From the NCBI GenBank assembly GCA_035508435.1, contig DATJNA010000016.1, positions 1-64,000 of the forward strand: a stretch of DNA of 64,000 bases, read 5' to 3'. Source of the DNA: JASHVB01 sp035508435. Its GTDB lineage: Bacteria > Pseudomonadota > Alphaproteobacteria > Acetobacterales > Acetobacteraceae. Made by a program: the position numbers and the translations under genes. Below the pieces are notes generated by a model. That model ran no database searches. It was not told where the DNA came from and saw nothing but the letters and a program-made list of their open reading frames with translations. Below, in pieces: positions 38,708 to 48,670 of the stretch; within the stretch, counting starts at the first letter, position 1; each line of letters begins with the position of its first letter.

Positions 38708-39610
38708 ATGGAGCTTGTTCCTTTCGACGATCGCGACGGCAGGATCTGGTGGGACGGCAAACTTGTCCCCTGGCGCGATGCCAAGCTGCACGTGCTGTCG
38801 CATGGACTGCATTATGCCAGTGCGGTGTTCGAAGGCGAGCGGGCCTACGGCGGCAATATCTTCCGGTTGCGGGACCACACTGACCGATTGCTCAATTCCG
38901 GCCGCATTCTGGGTTTCGAGATTCCGTTCACGGCGGATGAAATCGACGCAGCCTGCCAGGAGGTGCTGGCCGCAAACGGCCTGACCAACGGCTACGTCCG
39001 GCCGATTGCCTGGCGCGGCTCGGAGATGATGGCGGTTTCCGCCCAGCAGACGAAGATCCATCTGGCAATCGCGGCGTGGCCCTGGCCAAGCTATTTTGGC
39101 GCCGAGCGCATGCAGGGCATCCGGTTGGGAATGGCCGAGTGGAAGCGCCCGTCGCCGGACACCGCGCCCACCGCGTCGAAGGCGGCCGGCCTCTACATGA
39201 TCGGCACCATGTCCAAGCATAAGATCGAGGAGCAAGGGTACAACGACGCGCTGATGTTGGATTGGCGAGGCAGGGTGGCCGAGAGCACCGGGGCGAACGT
39301 GTTCTTCGTGATGGGCGGCGAGATTCACACGCCGGTGCCGGATTGCTTCCTGGACGGCATCACGCGGCGATCCGTCATGAGCCTGGCGCGGCGCCGCCAG
39401 ATGACAGTGATCGAGCGGCCGATCGAACTCGAGGAGATCGATCACGCGACGGAATGCTTCCTGGCCGGCACCGCGGCGGAAGTCACGGCGGTGCGCGAGA
39501 TCGCCGGGCGAACCTACACCCCTGGGCGCATCACCGAGACGCTGATGAAGGATTACGACGCACTGGTGATGCAATCGCCGCGGGACGTGGCACGCGTGGT
39601 GGCAGCTTAG
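38708..39610 (+). CDS. ilvE: Branched-chain amino acid aminotransferase
   Basis: This 300-residue fold-type IV PLP aminotransferase interconverts Leu, Ile and Val with their 2-oxo acids. It shows LHVLSHGLHYASAVFEGERAY near residue 30, the PLP lysine in TASKAAGLYMIGTMSKHKI region (~160), and the closing EITAVREIAGRTYTPG type segment. Length matches IlvE (~300). A GCGGAGG ribosome site lies upstream of the ATG. It is divergent from the MarR-led two-component operon; this adjacency is seen in other alphaproteobacteria and may mean shared control. Confidence 0.95.
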   Translation: MELVPFDDRDGRIWWDGKLVPWRDAKLHVLSHGLHYASAVFEGERAYGGNIFRLRDHTDRLLNSGRILGFEIPFTADEIDAACQEVLAANGLTNGYVRPIAWRGSEMMAVSAQQTKIHLAIAAWPWPSYFGAERMQGIRLGMAEWKRPSPDTAPTASKAAGLYMIGTMSKHKIEEQGYNDALMLDWRGRVAESTGANVFFVMGGEIHTPVPDCFLDGITRRSVMSLARRRQMTVIERPIELEEIDHATECFLAGTAAEVTAVREIAGRTYTPGRITETLMKDYDALVMQSPRDVARVVAA

Positions 39611-39625
39611 CATTCGAGTTACGCT

Positions 39626-39717
39626 GTCATGGGGAGCGCAGCGCTCGCGATAGAGCGAGGCGCAGTCTGCCGGCGCCACGGCCGCGGCTGCCTTGGCGCA
39701 TTGCTCCTCGCCATGAC
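39626..39717. repeat. Dispersed intergenic palindromic repeat, copy C
   Basis: About 92 bp with ends GTCATGGGGAGCGCAGCG and TTGCTCCTCGCCATGAC, inverted as in copy A. It fills the spacer between ilvE and the next SDR gene. Confidence 0.6.
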
Positions 39718-39738
39718 CGTGCAACGGGAGACGTAAGC

Positions 39739-40512
39739 ATGCCCACTCATCCGTTTGATCTCACCGGCAAGGTCGCGCTGGTCACCGGCGGCAACAGCGG
39801 CATTGGCCTGGGCATGGCGGTCGGGCTGGCGCAGGCGGGGGCCGATATCGCGGTCTGGGGCACCAACGCGACGAAGAATGCAGCGGCCTGCGCCGAAATC
39901 GCGCGGCACGGACACCGTGTGCGGGCGTGGCAGTGCGATGTCGGCGATGAAGCCGCGGTGAACGACGCGTTTGCCGCGACCCTCGCGGCCTTCGGTCGGG
40001 TGGACGGCTGTTTCGCCAATGCCGGCGTGGGGGGACGTGGCGTTGCATCGTTCCTCGAGATGACCAGCGCCGAGTGGCATCGCGTGACCCGCGTCAACCT
40101 CGATGGCGCGTTCCATACCTTTCGCGCGGCAGCGCGGCACATGGCGCAACGCGGTGGCGGCGGGGTGCTGGTGGGCACGGCATCGCTCGCCGCCGTAGAG
40201 GCCGCACCGAGGTCGGAGCATTATGCCGCGAGCAAGGGGGGCATGATATCCATGGTCCGGGCGCTGGCGGTGGAGTTTGCCCGCCACGGCATTCGCGCAC
40301 ACGCGATTTTGCCAGGCTGGATCGCCACCGAGATGACCGCCAACGCATTTGCCACGGAGGGCTTCCGCACCAAGGTGGCGCCGCGCGTGCCGATGCGCCG
40401 CTGGGGCACCGGCGAGGATTTTTCCGGCATCGCAGTGTACTTGCAGAGCGACGCGTCGCGCTATCATACCGGCGATACGTTCGTCATCGACGGCGGGTAT
40501 TCCTTGTTCTGA
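39739..40512 (+). CDS. SDR family oxidoreductase
   Basis: This 257-residue classical SDR has LVTGGNSGIGLGMAVGL, NAGVGG and catalytic Ser...Tyr-x3-Lys (SLAAVEAAPRSEHYAASKGG). It resembles gluconate 5-dehydrogenase or 3-oxoacyl-ACP reductase-like enzymes (start FDLTGKVALVTGG, end DTFVIDGGYSLF), but substrate is not fixed. It lies downstream of ilvE with a repeat element between, so probably has its own promoter. Confidence 0.88.
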   Translation: MPTHPFDLTGKVALVTGGNSGIGLGMAVGLAQAGADIAVWGTNATKNAAACAEIARHGHRVRAWQCDVGDEAAVNDAFAATLAAFGRVDGCFANAGVGGRGVASFLEMTSAEWHRVTRVNLDGAFHTFRAAARHMAQRGGGGVLVGTASLAAVEAAPRSEHYAASKGGMISMVRALAVEFARHGIRAHAILPGWIATEMTANAFATEGFRTKVAPRVPMRRWGTGEDFSGIAVYLQSDASRYHTGDTFVIDGGYSLF

Positions 40513-40671
40513 GTCCGCAGGCGCCGGCCCACACACACGTCGTTGCGATCAGCATAGCGACCAGGCCACCCGCTCGAAGTCAGGCGGCTAACGCTTGCGC
40601 ACCTGACCGGGCTTGTGCCGCTTCGCTGCTTGCAACGACGCCCTCGATACGGCGGTGGCGTTTGGTTTCGC

Positions 40672-41931
40672 CTACTCCGCCGCCAGACGCGGTGTGAATG
40701 CCGCCACCTCAGCCCGCTCGGCGCCCGGCATTGGCTGCGGCCACCACCGATCCTCCCATTCCGAGAACAGCGGCCGCAGCTTCGGCAACACCTGCTCCGA
40801 GAACAGTTTGGTGTTGTACTTGGCGAGTTCCTTGCCCATGTTGCCGAACTGCAGCAACAGCATCAGGTGGCCGACATTCAACTCGGTTGCGACTTCGGTA
40901 AGCTGCGCCACCACCTCATCGGGCGAACCGAGAATCACATAGCCCAGATCAACGATGTCCTTCATCTCGGTGGCACGCATCCGCGACCGCGCGCCGGACG
41001 CGGAGGCGCGGCCGATCTGGCTCTCGATGCCGGCGCGTTGCGTTGCCTCGGTGATGTAGCCGGGCGGCGTCGCCCACATCGGGTCGACATGCAGGCAGCG
41101 GCCATAGAAATACTCGGCGGGTTCCCTGTACATCTCCCAGGCCTTCTCGCGCGTCTCCGCCACGCCGACGAATTGCAGGAAGCCGGCGCGGTATGGGTTG
41201 CGGTCCTTGCCCAGGCGCGCCATTTCGTTCCAGAATCCGTCCATCGTCGCCTTGCCGTCCTTGTAGCCAAAATAGGACAGGTAGGCGTAGACGTAGTCCA
41301 TCTTCGCGCACCACTGCCAGGTCTCGACCGAGCCGCCGCCCGGGATCCACACCGGCGGGTGCGGCTTCTGCACCGGACGCGGCCAGATGTTCACATAGCG
41401 CTGCTGGTTATAGCGGCCGTTGAAGGCGAAGGTCTCCGGCTCCTGCCAGGCCTTCATCACCAGGTCATGCGCTTCGTAGTAGCGGTCGCGCAGCAGGGAC
41501 GGGTTCTGGCCGTAAGCGTAGCAGGTGTCCATCGGCGTGCCGACCGGGAAGCCGGCGATCAGCCGGCCGCCGGAGATCACGTCGATCATGGCGAATTCTT
41601 CCGCGACGCGGGTCGGCGGATTGTACAGCGCGAGGGAATTGCCCATCACGCAGATCGCGGTATCGCGCGTGCGGCGCGACATGGCGGAGGCGATCAGGTT
41701 GGGTGACGGCATCAGGCCGTAGCCGTTGGAGTGATGCTCGTTGCAGCACACGGCGTCGAAGCCGCACTCGGCGGCATATTCCATCTCATCCATGAAGTCG
41801 TTGTACATGAGATGCGCGCGCTTCGGTTCGAACAGGGTGGAGTGAACATCCACCCAGACCGAGTGATGCTGGTCACGGAAATCGTCCGGCAGCTCGGTGT
41901 AGGGCATCAGGTGGAACCAGAGCAGTTTCAT
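40672..41931 (-). CDS. LLM class flavin-dependent oxidoreductase
   Basis: This 419-residue luciferase-like (beta/alpha)8 protein is likely an FMNH2-dependent monooxygenase or F420-like dehydrogenase. Marks: KLLWFHLMPYTELPDDF at the start, ECGFDAVCCNEHHSNGYGLMPSPNLI (~residue 55), DVISGGRLIAGFPVG and the long C-terminal insertion with ETREKAWEMYREPAEYFYGRC. Substrate unknown. In similar loci a flavin reductase supplies FMNH2; none is adjacent. It is divergent from the succinate-semialdehyde dehydrogenase gene. Confidence 0.88.
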   Translation of the reverse strand: MKLLWFHLMPYTELPDDFRDQHHSVWVDVHSTLFEPKRAHLMYNDFMDEMEYAAECGFDAVCCNEHHSNGYGLMPSPNLIASAMSRRTRDTAICVMGNSLALYNPPTRVAEEFAMIDVISGGRLIAGFPVGTPMDTCYAYGQNPSLLRDRYYEAHDLVMKAWQEPETFAFNGRYNQQRYVNIWPRPVQKPHPPVWIPGGGSVETWQWCAKMDYVYAYLSYFGYKDGKATMDGFWNEMARLGKDRNPYRAGFLQFVGVAETREKAWEMYREPAEYFYGRCLHVDPMWATPPGYITEATQRAGIESQIGRASASGARSRMRATEMKDIVDLGYVILGSPDEVVAQLTEVATELNVGHLMLLLQFGNMGKELAKYNTKLFSEQVLPKLRPLFSEWEDRWWPQPMPGAERAEVAAFTPRLAAE

Positions 41932-42127
41932 GGCGTGGGTCCGTTTCCTGGGCGTGGGATACCAGTGAGTATGACTGGATGACCGGGTGGTTCGTCAACC
42001 TTGGCGATCCTGCGCACGGTGGGCGCGTCATTCCCCATCCCCTGACAGACCCCGCCATCCGCCCTATCTTCCGGCCAACGTCCGCATCCCGCCGACTGTG
42101 GCAACCGAGGCAAAGAGGACCTTCAGC

Positions 42128-43606
42128 ATGCTCAATCCGACCTCTCCCCTGCCCTTGAAGGACCCGACGTTGTTCCGCCAGGCCAACTGCCTCGACGGCA
42201 AATGGGTCGAGGCCGACAACGGCAAGACGATCATGGTGAAGAACCCCGCCACCGGCGAAGCCATCGGTGAGGTCCCGGCCATGGGCTCCGCCGAAACCCG
42301 CCGCGCCATCGAGGCTGCCGCCCGCGCCTATCCCGCCTGGCGCGCCATGCTGGCGAAAGAACGGGCAGCGATCCTGCGCAAACTCTCCGACCTGATGCTG
42401 GCCAACACCGAAGACCTCGCGGTGATCATGACCGCGGAACAAGGCAAGCCGCTGTCCGAAAGCAAGGGCGAAATCGCCTACGCCGCCAGCTTCATCGACT
42501 GGTTCGCCGACGAGGCGAAGCGGGTCTATGGCGACACGATTCCGCAGAACGCCAAGGGGCGCCGCATCCTTGTCCTGAAAGAGCCGATCGGCGTTTTCGC
42601 CGCGATCACGCCATGGAATTTCCCCTCAGCGATGATTACGCGGAAGGCCGGCCCTGGTTGGGCGGCCGGCTGCACCGGCGTGATCCGTCCGGCGTCGCAA
42701 ACGCCATTCAGCGCACTCGCTTTGGCGGTACTGGCCGAACGCGCCGGCATGCCCCCGGGTGTGTGCAACGTGCTTACCGGGCCATCCGGGCCGATGGGCG
42801 AGGAACTCACCGCCAATCCGTTGGTGCGAAAGCTGTCGTTCACCGGCTCGACCGAGATCGGCGCGAAGCTGCTGGCGATGTGTGCGCCGACCATCAAGAA
42901 GACCAGCATGGAACTGGGCGGCAACGCGCCGTTCATCGTGTTCGATGATGCCGACCTGGATGCCGCGGTGCAGGGCGCAATGGCCAGCAAGTACCGCAAC
43001 ACCGGCCAGACCTGCGTCTGCGCCAATCGGCTGCTGGTGCAGGACGGCGTGTATGACGCGTTCGCCGCAAAACTGAAGGCCGCGGTGGAGGCCATGAAGG
43101 TCGGCAACGGCATGGAGCCCGGCGTGTCGCAGGGCCCGCTGATCAACGCCGACGCGGTGAAAAAAGTGGAAGAGCATATCGCCGATGCATTGCAGCGGGG
43201 CGCCAGCGTGGTAACCGGCGGCCATCGCCACAAGCTGGGCGGCACGTTCTTTGAACCCACCGTGCTCGCCAACGTGCCGCGCGACGCGATGATCTTTCGC
43301 GAGGAGACGTTCGGGCCCGTGGCACCCCTGTTCCGGTTCACGACCGAAGAAGAAGCAGTCAAGCTGGCGAACGACACCGAGTTCGGCCTGGCAGCCTACT
43401 TCTATGCCCGCGATGTGGGCCGCATCTTCCGCGTTGGCGAGGCGCTGGAATACGGGCTGATCGGCATCAACGAGGGCATCATCTCCACCGCCGAAGCGCC
43501 GTTCGGCGGGATGAAGTTCTCGGGCCTGGGACGCGAGGGTTCGAAATACGGGATCGAGGAGTATCTCGAGATCAAGTATCTTGCGGTCGGTGGCATCGGG
43601 ACCTGA
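42128..43606 (+). CDS. gabD: NAD-dependent aldehyde dehydrogenase, succinate-semialdehyde type
   Basis: This 492-residue ALDH probably oxidises succinate semialdehyde to succinate. It has PWNFPSAMITRKAGPGWAAG, FTGSTEIGAKLL (cofactor loop), the general base Glu in MELGGNAPFIVFDDAD and the nucleophilic Cys in YRNTGQTCVCANRLLVQ. The whole pattern matches GabD. One oddity: the usually invariant lysine of the KPASQTP cofactor motif is arginine here (VIRPASQTPFSAL), with nearby changes (GWAAGCTGV). Whether this alters NAD/NADP preference or activity is not known. The ATG at 42128 is preceded by AGAGG. No gabT neighbour. Confidence 0.9.
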   Translation: MLNPTSPLPLKDPTLFRQANCLDGKWVEADNGKTIMVKNPATGEAIGEVPAMGSAETRRAIEAAARAYPAWRAMLAKERAAILRKLSDLMLANTEDLAVIMTAEQGKPLSESKGEIAYAASFIDWFADEAKRVYGDTIPQNAKGRRILVLKEPIGVFAAITPWNFPSAMITRKAGPGWAAGCTGVIRPASQTPFSALALAVLAERAGMPPGVCNVLTGPSGPMGEELTANPLVRKLSFTGSTEIGAKLLAMCAPTIKKTSMELGGNAPFIVFDDADLDAAVQGAMASKYRNTGQTCVCANRLLVQDGVYDAFAAKLKAAVEAMKVGNGMEPGVSQGPLINADAVKKVEEHIADALQRGASVVTGGHRHKLGGTFFEPTVLANVPRDAMIFREETFGPVAPLFRFTTEEEAVKLANDTEFGLAAYFYARDVGRIFRVGEALEYGLIGINEGIISTAEAPFGGMKFSGLGREGSKYGIEEYLEIKYLAVGGIGT

Positions 43607-43693
43607 TGGTCCGATACCGACCGGCGGCCGCCTGTGTGGTGCCGTCCGCTATGAAGCGGGCGGCACGCCGTACAGCACACCGGCAGGCGCCTG

Positions 43694-44869
43694 TCATGCC
43701 GCCGCTGTCCGGTCCGTCGTCGTGTGCAAATTCGGTTCCGGCCAGGTCGTGACCGCCTGCCGCGCCACACGATGCACCAGTGCACCGAGATGCGCCGGCT
43801 TCTCAACGCGCAACCACGGCGCCGCGGCGAACGCCGCTTGCATATCGCGATATCCCGCGGCCCTCCTGGCCGCGATCGAACTGCGCGAGAACTCCGCGTC
43901 GCTGTTCGGAATTTGCCCCGCCTCCGGGTGATATATGATGTGGACGATGTCCAACCGCCGTTCCGTCAGCACCGGATCGTCGGGCACCGCTGCAACCTCC
44001 GGGAGGTCGCGCGCCTTCAACAGCCCCACCGCATGGCGGAGGTTCACCTTGGTCGCCACGGCATCGACATGATGTGCCGTACGGCTGGCATATTGGATTT
44101 GCTTCGCACGCCACAGCACGTCGTTCATGGTCTCCGGCGGAGGCCCGGCCGCATCCCACAAGTCGATCAGGAACACCACCAGATGCGGATGGCCCGGTTC
44201 ATCCACTACGGCATCGAGCGGCGTGTTCGAGACGCAGGCGCCGTCCCAGTACAGCCGCCCCTCCACCAGGGTGGCCGGGAAACCTGGCGGCAGCGAGCAA
44301 CTGGCCAGCACATGCTCCGGCTCGATACGCTGGCGGTGGTTGTCGAAAAACCGCGCGTTGCCGGTAGCGATGTCCGTCGCCCCCAGGCTCAGCCGCAGCT
44401 TGCGATCGTTGATCAGCGAGAAATCGGCGAAGCGCCGCAGCGTGGCCAGAACCGGCGAGGTATCATAGAAGCTTACCTCCTGCGGTGGCGCCGCGGGGCG
44501 CAGATAGGGGTTCAGCGGACGCGGCGTGAAGAAATTCGGCTGGCCGAACCACAGTGCCTCGGCATTGCTCGCCATATTATGCAGCGTCTGCAATGCGGTC
44601 AGCGCCAGCGGCGCCGGCACATCAGGCCAGGAGATCGCCTCCCATAGCGCGGTGAGCCGTGCGACACGATCCTCCGGTCGGTTCCCGGCGATGACCGCAG
44701 AATTGATGGCACCGATCGAGATGCCCGCGACCCAGTCCGGATGCAGGTCGTGTTCCGCCAACGCCTGGTAGGCGCCGACCTGGTAGGCACCCATCGCGCC
44801 GCCGCCCTGCAGCATCAGCGCGACCCTGGGTTTCGTGCCCGATGGCCCGGAGACCGGTTTCACGCCCAT
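43694..44869 (-). CDS. Patatin-like phospholipase family protein
   Basis: This 391-residue serine lipase-like protein has the patatin features in order: oxyanion-hole glycines (LMLQGGGAMGAYQVG, ~residue 18), nucleophile GISIG (~residue 47) and the dyad Asp in LYWDGACVSN (~residue 205). It probably cleaves acyl esters of phospholipids. No signal peptide is obvious. The start at 44869 (MGVKPVSGPSG) has a GGGGA ribosome site; upstream in-frame ATGs at 44899 and 44917 are possible. It lies 90 bp downstream of the methyltransferase-glycosyltransferase gene on the same strand. Confidence 0.9.
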   Translation of the reverse strand: MGVKPVSGPSGTKPRVALMLQGGGAMGAYQVGAYQALAEHDLHPDWVAGISIGAINSAVIAGNRPEDRVARLTALWEAISWPDVPAPLALTALQTLHNMASNAEALWFGQPNFFTPRPLNPYLRPAAPPQEVSFYDTSPVLATLRRFADFSLINDRKLRLSLGATDIATGNARFFDNHRQRIEPEHVLASCSLPPGFPATLVEGRLYWDGACVSNTPLDAVVDEPGHPHLVVFLIDLWDAAGPPPETMNDVLWRAKQIQYASRTAHHVDAVATKVNLRHAVGLLKARDLPEVAAVPDDPVLTERRLDIVHIIYHPEAGQIPNSDAEFSRSSIAARRAAGYRDMQAAFAAAPWLRVEKPAHLGALVHRVARQAVTTWPEPNLHTTTDRTAAA

Positions 44870-44959
44870 GGCTGTCCCCTGTCTGCTGCGAGGCCGCATG
44901 GTAGGCCGGCGCGACATGGAGCGTGGAGAATTCTTCGCGGCGGTTCGACCCCTCGCGAA

Positions 44960-46660
44960 TCACAGCGCCGGTTCTGGCATGGCTGCCAGCCGTTCCTCGA
45001 GCGCCGTGGTCAGTGCCTCCCGGCGTGCCCACAACGAGCGGTACCAGGCGATCCGTGGCGCCACCTGATACGCAAGCATGCGGTTCTGCGACACGTAATC
45101 GCGTGCGTTGTCGGCCAGCTCGCGTGCCAGGTCCGGCATGGCCACCAGCCGTGTCAGCTTTTCCCGCAACTCCGCCGCATCGCGGAACAACAGGCCGGTG
45201 CGTCCTTCCTCAATGGTCTCGCGGTACACAACGTCGCTGGCCAGTGACGCAACCCGGCAGGCACCGGCCTCGATGAATTTGAGGTCGGATTTCGCACGGT
45301 TGAAGCTGCCGTCCGACAGCGGCATCAGCGACACCTCACAACGGCCCAGCAACTCCATATAGGTGTCATACTCGCAAAGCGGGGTGAACTGCTTGTGCGG
45401 GGTCTGCAGGGCATCGTGAAAGCCCTGATCGTAGACAACCGAAAACCGCAGCCGCTCGCCCGCCTGCGCTGCCACGTCGTTGATCGTGTCCATCAGCGGC
45501 TCCCAATCCTGCTCCCGGTTCAATGCGCCGAAAAACATGGTCAGGACATTGGGGTCGGCGAAGTTGCGAATTTCCGGCAGCTCCACCACCGCGTTGGGGA
45601 AGACCGCGACCTCCGGATTGCGCTGACGCAGCACCGCCGCGAGCGCGCGCGTGCTGGTCTGCACGGCGTGGACACCCCGGAACGTCAATTGTTGAGAGTC
45701 GTGCAGAACCGGAAAGAAATCGGGGTGGTCGTCGAATTCGGTTACCAGCAGCCAACCGGCCTGCTGGAAAAATCGGATCATCCTGCGACCTTCCTCACCA
45801 TTCAGTGCCGGCCGGTGCAGGATGAAGATACGGGCGATACCATCGTCCCGACTGCTGGCATCGACCGATGATGTGATCATGGTGGACACCACTGGATCCG
45901 TCGCCATGGCCCGCAGCGGGTGCACGATCCGCACATGCGACACGCCACCAACCGGTCGCAGCATATTGCCGGCTATCATCATCCGCTGCTGCGGTGCCTT
46001 GCATATGCGCCAGACATACTGCAGCGGCAAGGCGCGTTGCAGGTAGTCATCGCTGCTGATCCCCAGGGATGTCAGGGCAGGCGCGAGCGACCGGGTGAAA
46101 TTGGCGGCCGGCTCACGGTCGTATGGGAACACGCGCGGGCTTACATCGCAGAGGACAAAGCCTCGCCGAGCCAAGCCTTCATGCATGCTGCGCAGGGTGA
46201 ACCAGCGCAGATGCGTGTCGTCCATCAGGCCGCTCTCTTCATAGTCCCACACGCCGCGCAGCAGCCTGTCGGCGAAGCTCCAATGCTCGAGATTTGGCAC
46301 ACACATCACGATCACCCCGTGCGGGGTGAGGGCTTCCGCCTGGCGAGTCAGTACCGCCCATGGATCGCGCAAGTGCTCCAGGATGTCGCCGTAGACGATG
46401 CAGTCGATCCCCTCGGAGAGGTCGAACGGCAGTGGATCGTCCTCGACATCAACGGTTGCGAGTTCGTCAAGCCGCTCCGCGGCCAGCGCGGCGAGGTCGG
46501 GATCCTTGTCGATCCCCAACAGACGCGCCCGGGGGTTGCGCTTGCGGTAGGCGGCGGCGAGGGCAGCGGTGCCGCAGCCCACGTCCAGGACCACGCGTGC
46601 CGATAGCGGGATGCGTTCGAGCAAATCGGGATTCGGCAATTGGTCGCGAGGCGGCGGCAT
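44960..46660 (-). CDS. Methyltransferase-glycosyltransferase fusion protein
   Basis: This 566-residue two-domain protein starts with a class I SAM methyltransferase (~residues 1-220): motif I VVLDVGCGTAALAAAY, then IDCIVYGDILEHLRDPWAVL and MCVPNLEHWSF as in UbiE/Methyltransf_11-type enzymes. The C-terminal half (~260-560) looks like a GT4-type glycosyltransferase: FPNAVVELP, TMFFGALNREQDWEPLM, then SDLKFIEAGACRVASLAS and EEGRTGLLFRDAAELREKLTRLV. It may modify and extend a surface glycan, but no polysaccharide cluster adjoins. The start MPPPRDQLPN at 46660 is where the domain begins; ribosome site is weak. Confidence 0.83.
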   Translation of the reverse strand: MPPPRDQLPNPDLLERIPLSARVVLDVGCGTAALAAAYRKRNPRARLLGIDKDPDLAALAAERLDELATVDVEDDPLPFDLSEGIDCIVYGDILEHLRDPWAVLTRQAEALTPHGVIVMCVPNLEHWSFADRLLRGVWDYEESGLMDDTHLRWFTLRSMHEGLARRGFVLCDVSPRVFPYDREPAANFTRSLAPALTSLGISSDDYLQRALPLQYVWRICKAPQQRMMIAGNMLRPVGGVSHVRIVHPLRAMATDPVVSTMITSSVDASSRDDGIARIFILHRPALNGEEGRRMIRFFQQAGWLLVTEFDDHPDFFPVLHDSQQLTFRGVHAVQTSTRALAAVLRQRNPEVAVFPNAVVELPEIRNFADPNVLTMFFGALNREQDWEPLMDTINDVAAQAGERLRFSVVYDQGFHDALQTPHKQFTPLCEYDTYMELLGRCEVSLMPLSDGSFNRAKSDLKFIEAGACRVASLASDVVYRETIEEGRTGLLFRDAAELREKLTRLVAMPDLARELADNARDYVSQNRMLAYQVAPRIAWYRSLWARREALTTALEERLAAMPEPAL

Positions 46661-46916
46661 GGGTTGACAGGGCTCTTGTGGAATGGGGCTTGGGAATTCC
46701 AATGCGCCGGGGCGCACTCGCGTTTTCACCGGAACCGGCGCGCGGCATGCCGCGAACGGCGATCCTGCTACGCGGAATCCGGGCCCGGGCGCAAGTACGA
46801 TCGGGGGCGCCGGTGGGCAAAGCTGGCAGCCTTGTGGCGCCGTACGCCCTGCGCTAAAGCGCCGCGTTCACGGTCGCGACGCCCGGCAAGCCGTTCGCGC
46901 GCACGTGGCGGAATTG

Positions 46917-47001
<85 letters not shown>

Positions 47002-47048
47002 CCGCAGCCTCGCTGGCGCAACTCTTGTTTAGGAGGATTGTCCCACTG

Positions 47049-48536
47049 ATGCAGGTGACCGAAACCCTGGCCGACGGCCTGAAACGCGGATTCACCGTCG
47101 TGGTGCCGGGGACAGAAATCGAAACCCGCCGCACCGCGAGGCTGACCGACCTGGGCCGGACGCTGCGTCTGCCGGGTTTTCGCCCCGGCAAGGTGCCGCT
47201 GCCGATCGTGCGCCAGCGTTACGGCACCGCGGTAACGGCCGAGGTGCTGGAGGAGTCGGTCAACCAGGCGACACAGGCCTTGCTGAGCGAACGCAATCTG
47301 CGGCCGGCGCAGCCGCCCAGGATCGACGTTGTGAGCCTCGATACCGGCGCGGGAGCGGCGAAGGACCTGGAGTTCAAGCTGGAATTCGAGACGCTGCCCG
47401 ACATCGCCTTGCCGAATTTCGGTCAGATCTCCCTGATCCGCCGGAAGGCTGAGGTCGCATCGGAGATCGTGGACAAGGCGCTCGAGGACCTTGCCGCCCG
47501 CAACCGAACACTGGAGGAGATCGCGCCGGAGGCGCTGGCAGTGCGCACCGAGTCGCCGGGAGCCGCCGCAGGCGAGGTACTGACCATCGATTACGTGGGC
47601 AAGATCGACGGCGTGGCGTTCGCCGGCGGCTCTGCCACCGACCAGAACGTCGAGGTGGGGAACCCCACCGCCCTCATCCCCGGGTTCCAGGAGCAACTGG
47701 TCGGCATGCAGCCCGGCGAGAACAAGACGATTTCCGTCACCTTCCCGGCGGACTACGGGAACCAGGACCTGGCCGGGAAACCCGCTACCTTCGACATCAC
47801 GGTCAAGAAACTCTCCCGCGCGGTGGTGCCGGCGGTGGATGACGAGTTGGCCAAGAAACTGGCGTTCGAGGATCTCCCCGAACTGCGCACCATGATGGAG
47901 GGGCGTATCCGCCGCGAATACGATGCGTTGTCGCGCGTGCGGCTGAAACGCGATTTGCTCGACGCCCTGGCGCAGCAGGCCACGTTCGCGGCGCCGGAGG
48001 GCATGGTGGAGCAGGAATTTGACCAGATATGGCAGCGGCTGGAGGCGGCGCGCAAGGACGGCACACTCGATGAGGACGACAAGGACAAGGACGAAGCGAC
48101 GCTGCGGGCCGATTATCGGACCATTGCCGAGCGTCGGGTGAAACTGGGCCTGGTGTTGGCGGAAATCGGGCGGGCGAACGGCATTGTGGTCTCGCCGGAA
48201 GAACTGACGCGCGCGAAGCGGGTGGAGGCGGCGCGCTATCCCGGCCAGGAGACCCAGATGATGGAGTTCTTCCGCAAGTATCCGCAGATGGAGAATGCAC
48301 TGCGCGGGCCGATCTTCGAAGACAAGGTTGTCGATTTCGTGATTGAACTGGCGCAGGTGACCGAGGAAACCGTCACGCCGGAAGCGCTGGCACAGGAACC
48401 ACCCTTGTCTGCCGCAACCGACCCCGGATCTTCGGCATCGGCAGCGGCATCGGGATCGGGATCGATGGACGGCGGCGAGCCGGCGCCCGAGGCTGCCGCC
48501 GACGCGACGGAGCCGCCGGCGGAAACGTTGGCTTGA
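47049..48536 (+). CDS. tig: Trigger factor
   Basis: This 495-residue ribosome-bound chaperone folds nascent chains. The N-terminal ribosome-binding domain holds the signature-like GFRPGKVPLPIVRQRYG (~residue 38). The FKBP-type prolyl isomerase domain follows (VLTIDYVGKIDGVAFAGG, IPGFQEQLVGM, then FPADYGNQDLAGKPATFDI). The C-terminal helical domain ends in a ~50-residue Ser/Gly/Ala/Glu-rich tail that is longer than usual. AGGAGG lies ~12 bases ahead of the ATG. It opens the tig-clpP-clpX-lon-hupB series. Confidence 0.97.
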   Translation: MQVTETLADGLKRGFTVVVPGTEIETRRTARLTDLGRTLRLPGFRPGKVPLPIVRQRYGTAVTAEVLEESVNQATQALLSERNLRPAQPPRIDVVSLDTGAGAAKDLEFKLEFETLPDIALPNFGQISLIRRKAEVASEIVDKALEDLAARNRTLEEIAPEALAVRTESPGAAAGEVLTIDYVGKIDGVAFAGGSATDQNVEVGNPTALIPGFQEQLVGMQPGENKTISVTFPADYGNQDLAGKPATFDITVKKLSRAVVPAVDDELAKKLAFEDLPELRTMMEGRIRREYDALSRVRLKRDLLDALAQQATFAAPEGMVEQEFDQIWQRLEAARKDGTLDEDDKDKDEATLRADYRTIAERRVKLGLVLAEIGRANGIVVSPEELTRAKRVEAARYPGQETQMMEFFRKYPQMENALRGPIFEDKVVDFVIELAQVTEETVTPEALAQEPPLSAATDPGSSASAAASGSGSMDGGEPAPEAAADATEPPAETLA

Positions 48537-48670
48537 GGTTGCGAGCCCGGGCGACGGTCTCACGCCGGGGGGCGTGGCAGTTTCCGGCGGTTTCTCCTGG
48601 CCGACTGGATTCCGCCACCGAACCGACTATTTAAGAGCGTGTGAGCCTCCCCCCGCCGTGAAGGTGCGAC

